Origin: CAYGZM01 sp964354365
GTDB lineage: Bacteria > Planctomycetota > Phycisphaerae > Sedimentisphaerales > Anaerobacaceae
DNA: 5,562 bases
Direction of reading: 5' to 3'
NCBI GenBank assembly: GCA_964354365.1
Contig: CAYGZM010000210.1
Location: 1 to 5,562 of the forward strand
Shown: positions 5,232 to 5,562 of the stretch, piece after piece
Numbering within the stretch: the first letter of the stretch is position 1
How the letters are laid out: every line of letters begins with the position of its first letter
Position numbers and translations under genes: made by a program
The notes under the pieces: generated by a model
Told to the model about the DNA's origin: nothing
Databases searched by the model: none
The model's input: the letters and a program-made list of their open reading frames with translations, nothing else

Positions 5232-5562
5232 ATGAAGCACTCACAATTAAGCCGTCGCGATTTTCTCAAAGGCGTATGCGCGGGCGCCCTTGTGGCGGCA
5301 GTCCCCTTGCGCGCGCAAGCGGCACAGAAAAAGAATCCGCCGAATGTGGTGGTCATTTTGAGCGACGACCAGGGCTGGGGCGACCTCAGCATCCACGGAA
5401 ACGCCAACTTGGAGACCCCGAATATCGATTCTCTGGCTCGGGATGGGGCCTTGTTTGACCGGTTCTATGTCTGCCCGGTCTGCGCGCCGACACGGGCGGA
5501 GTTTTTGACGGGGCGGTATCACCCGCGGGGCGGGGTGCACGGCGTGACGACCGGGGCGGAGC
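5232..5562 (+). CDS. Tat-exported formylglycine sulfatase, N-terminal part
   Basis: The first 110 codons are present and the gene runs off the window; whole enzymes of this family are usually about 450-550 residues. GAGG (5222-5225) lies 6 nt before the ATG. The protein starts with a twin-arginine signal, LSRRDFLKG (6-14), followed by an Ala-rich hydrophobic region, with likely cleavage near AQA (28-30). The sulfatase/alkaline phosphatase fold then begins: NVVVILSDDQGWGDL (38-52), where D45 and D46 are the expected calcium ligands, and TPNIDSLARDG (62-72). CAPTR (84-88) followed by LTGRY (92-96) is the Cys-type sulfatase signature; C84 would be turned into formylglycine by a maturase encoded elsewhere. 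It hydrolyses sulfate esters, probably from sulfated polysaccharide in the periplasm; the exact substrate cannot be read from this part. It is divergent from the kinase gene across the repeat block. Confidence 0.95.
   Translation, partial: MKHSQLSRRDFLKGVCAGALVAAVPLRAQAAQKKNPPNVVVILSDDQGWGDLSIHGNANLETPNIDSLARDGALFDRFYVCPVCAPTRAEFLTGRYHPRGGVHGVTTGAE

Overview
The window looks like accessory or intergenic-rich chromosome from a bacterium of the Planctomycetes-Verrucomicrobia-Lentisphaerae / Hydrogenedentes type, probably environmental. The basis is the protein mix: a Tat-exported Gfo/Idh/MocA oxidoreductase, a Tat-exported formylglycine sulfatase and a PEP-CTERM surface protein, separated by long repeat-bearing spacers. 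The taxonomic call is an inference from gene families, not from a marker gene.

Layout. 66-1463 (+) is a complete Gfo/Idh/MocA-family dehydrogenase with a Tat signal. 1464-2439 is almost 1 kb without a convincing gene. It holds an imperfect inverted repeat (1526-1666), a run of hairpins (1894-2172) and a promoter-like site whose -35/-10 spacer is a C10 tract. 2440-3411 (+) encodes a secreted six-repeat TolB/PD40-like propeller ending in a PEP-CTERM sorting signal, followed by a REP-like palindrome and a strong intrinsic terminator. A good promoter at 3526-3555 then drives an overlapping two-gene unit: a DUF5678-like 69-residue protein (3608-3817) and a retropepsin-like aspartic protease (3807-4247). 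Convergent to this is a diacylglycerol/undecaprenol kinase-family gene (4278-4721, -) whose real start is a GTG with a strong Shine-Dalgarno. The 510-bp divergent spacer between it and the last gene contains nested inverted repeats around five 39-bp tandem repeats. 5232-5562 (+) is the beginning of a Tat-exported sulfatase, cut by the window end.

How the parts fit. The oxidoreductase and sulfatase suggest breakdown of sulfated or modified sugars in the periplasm, but they are far apart and not one operon. The PEP-CTERM protein needs an exosortase encoded elsewhere. The DUF5678/protease pair is the most likely functional unit of unknown role. The most unusual DNA structure is the nested inverted-repeat/tandem-repeat block at 4789-5174. 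Its inner terminal motif also occurs as an inverted pair at 1526-1666, which suggests a small non-coding repeat family present twice in this window.
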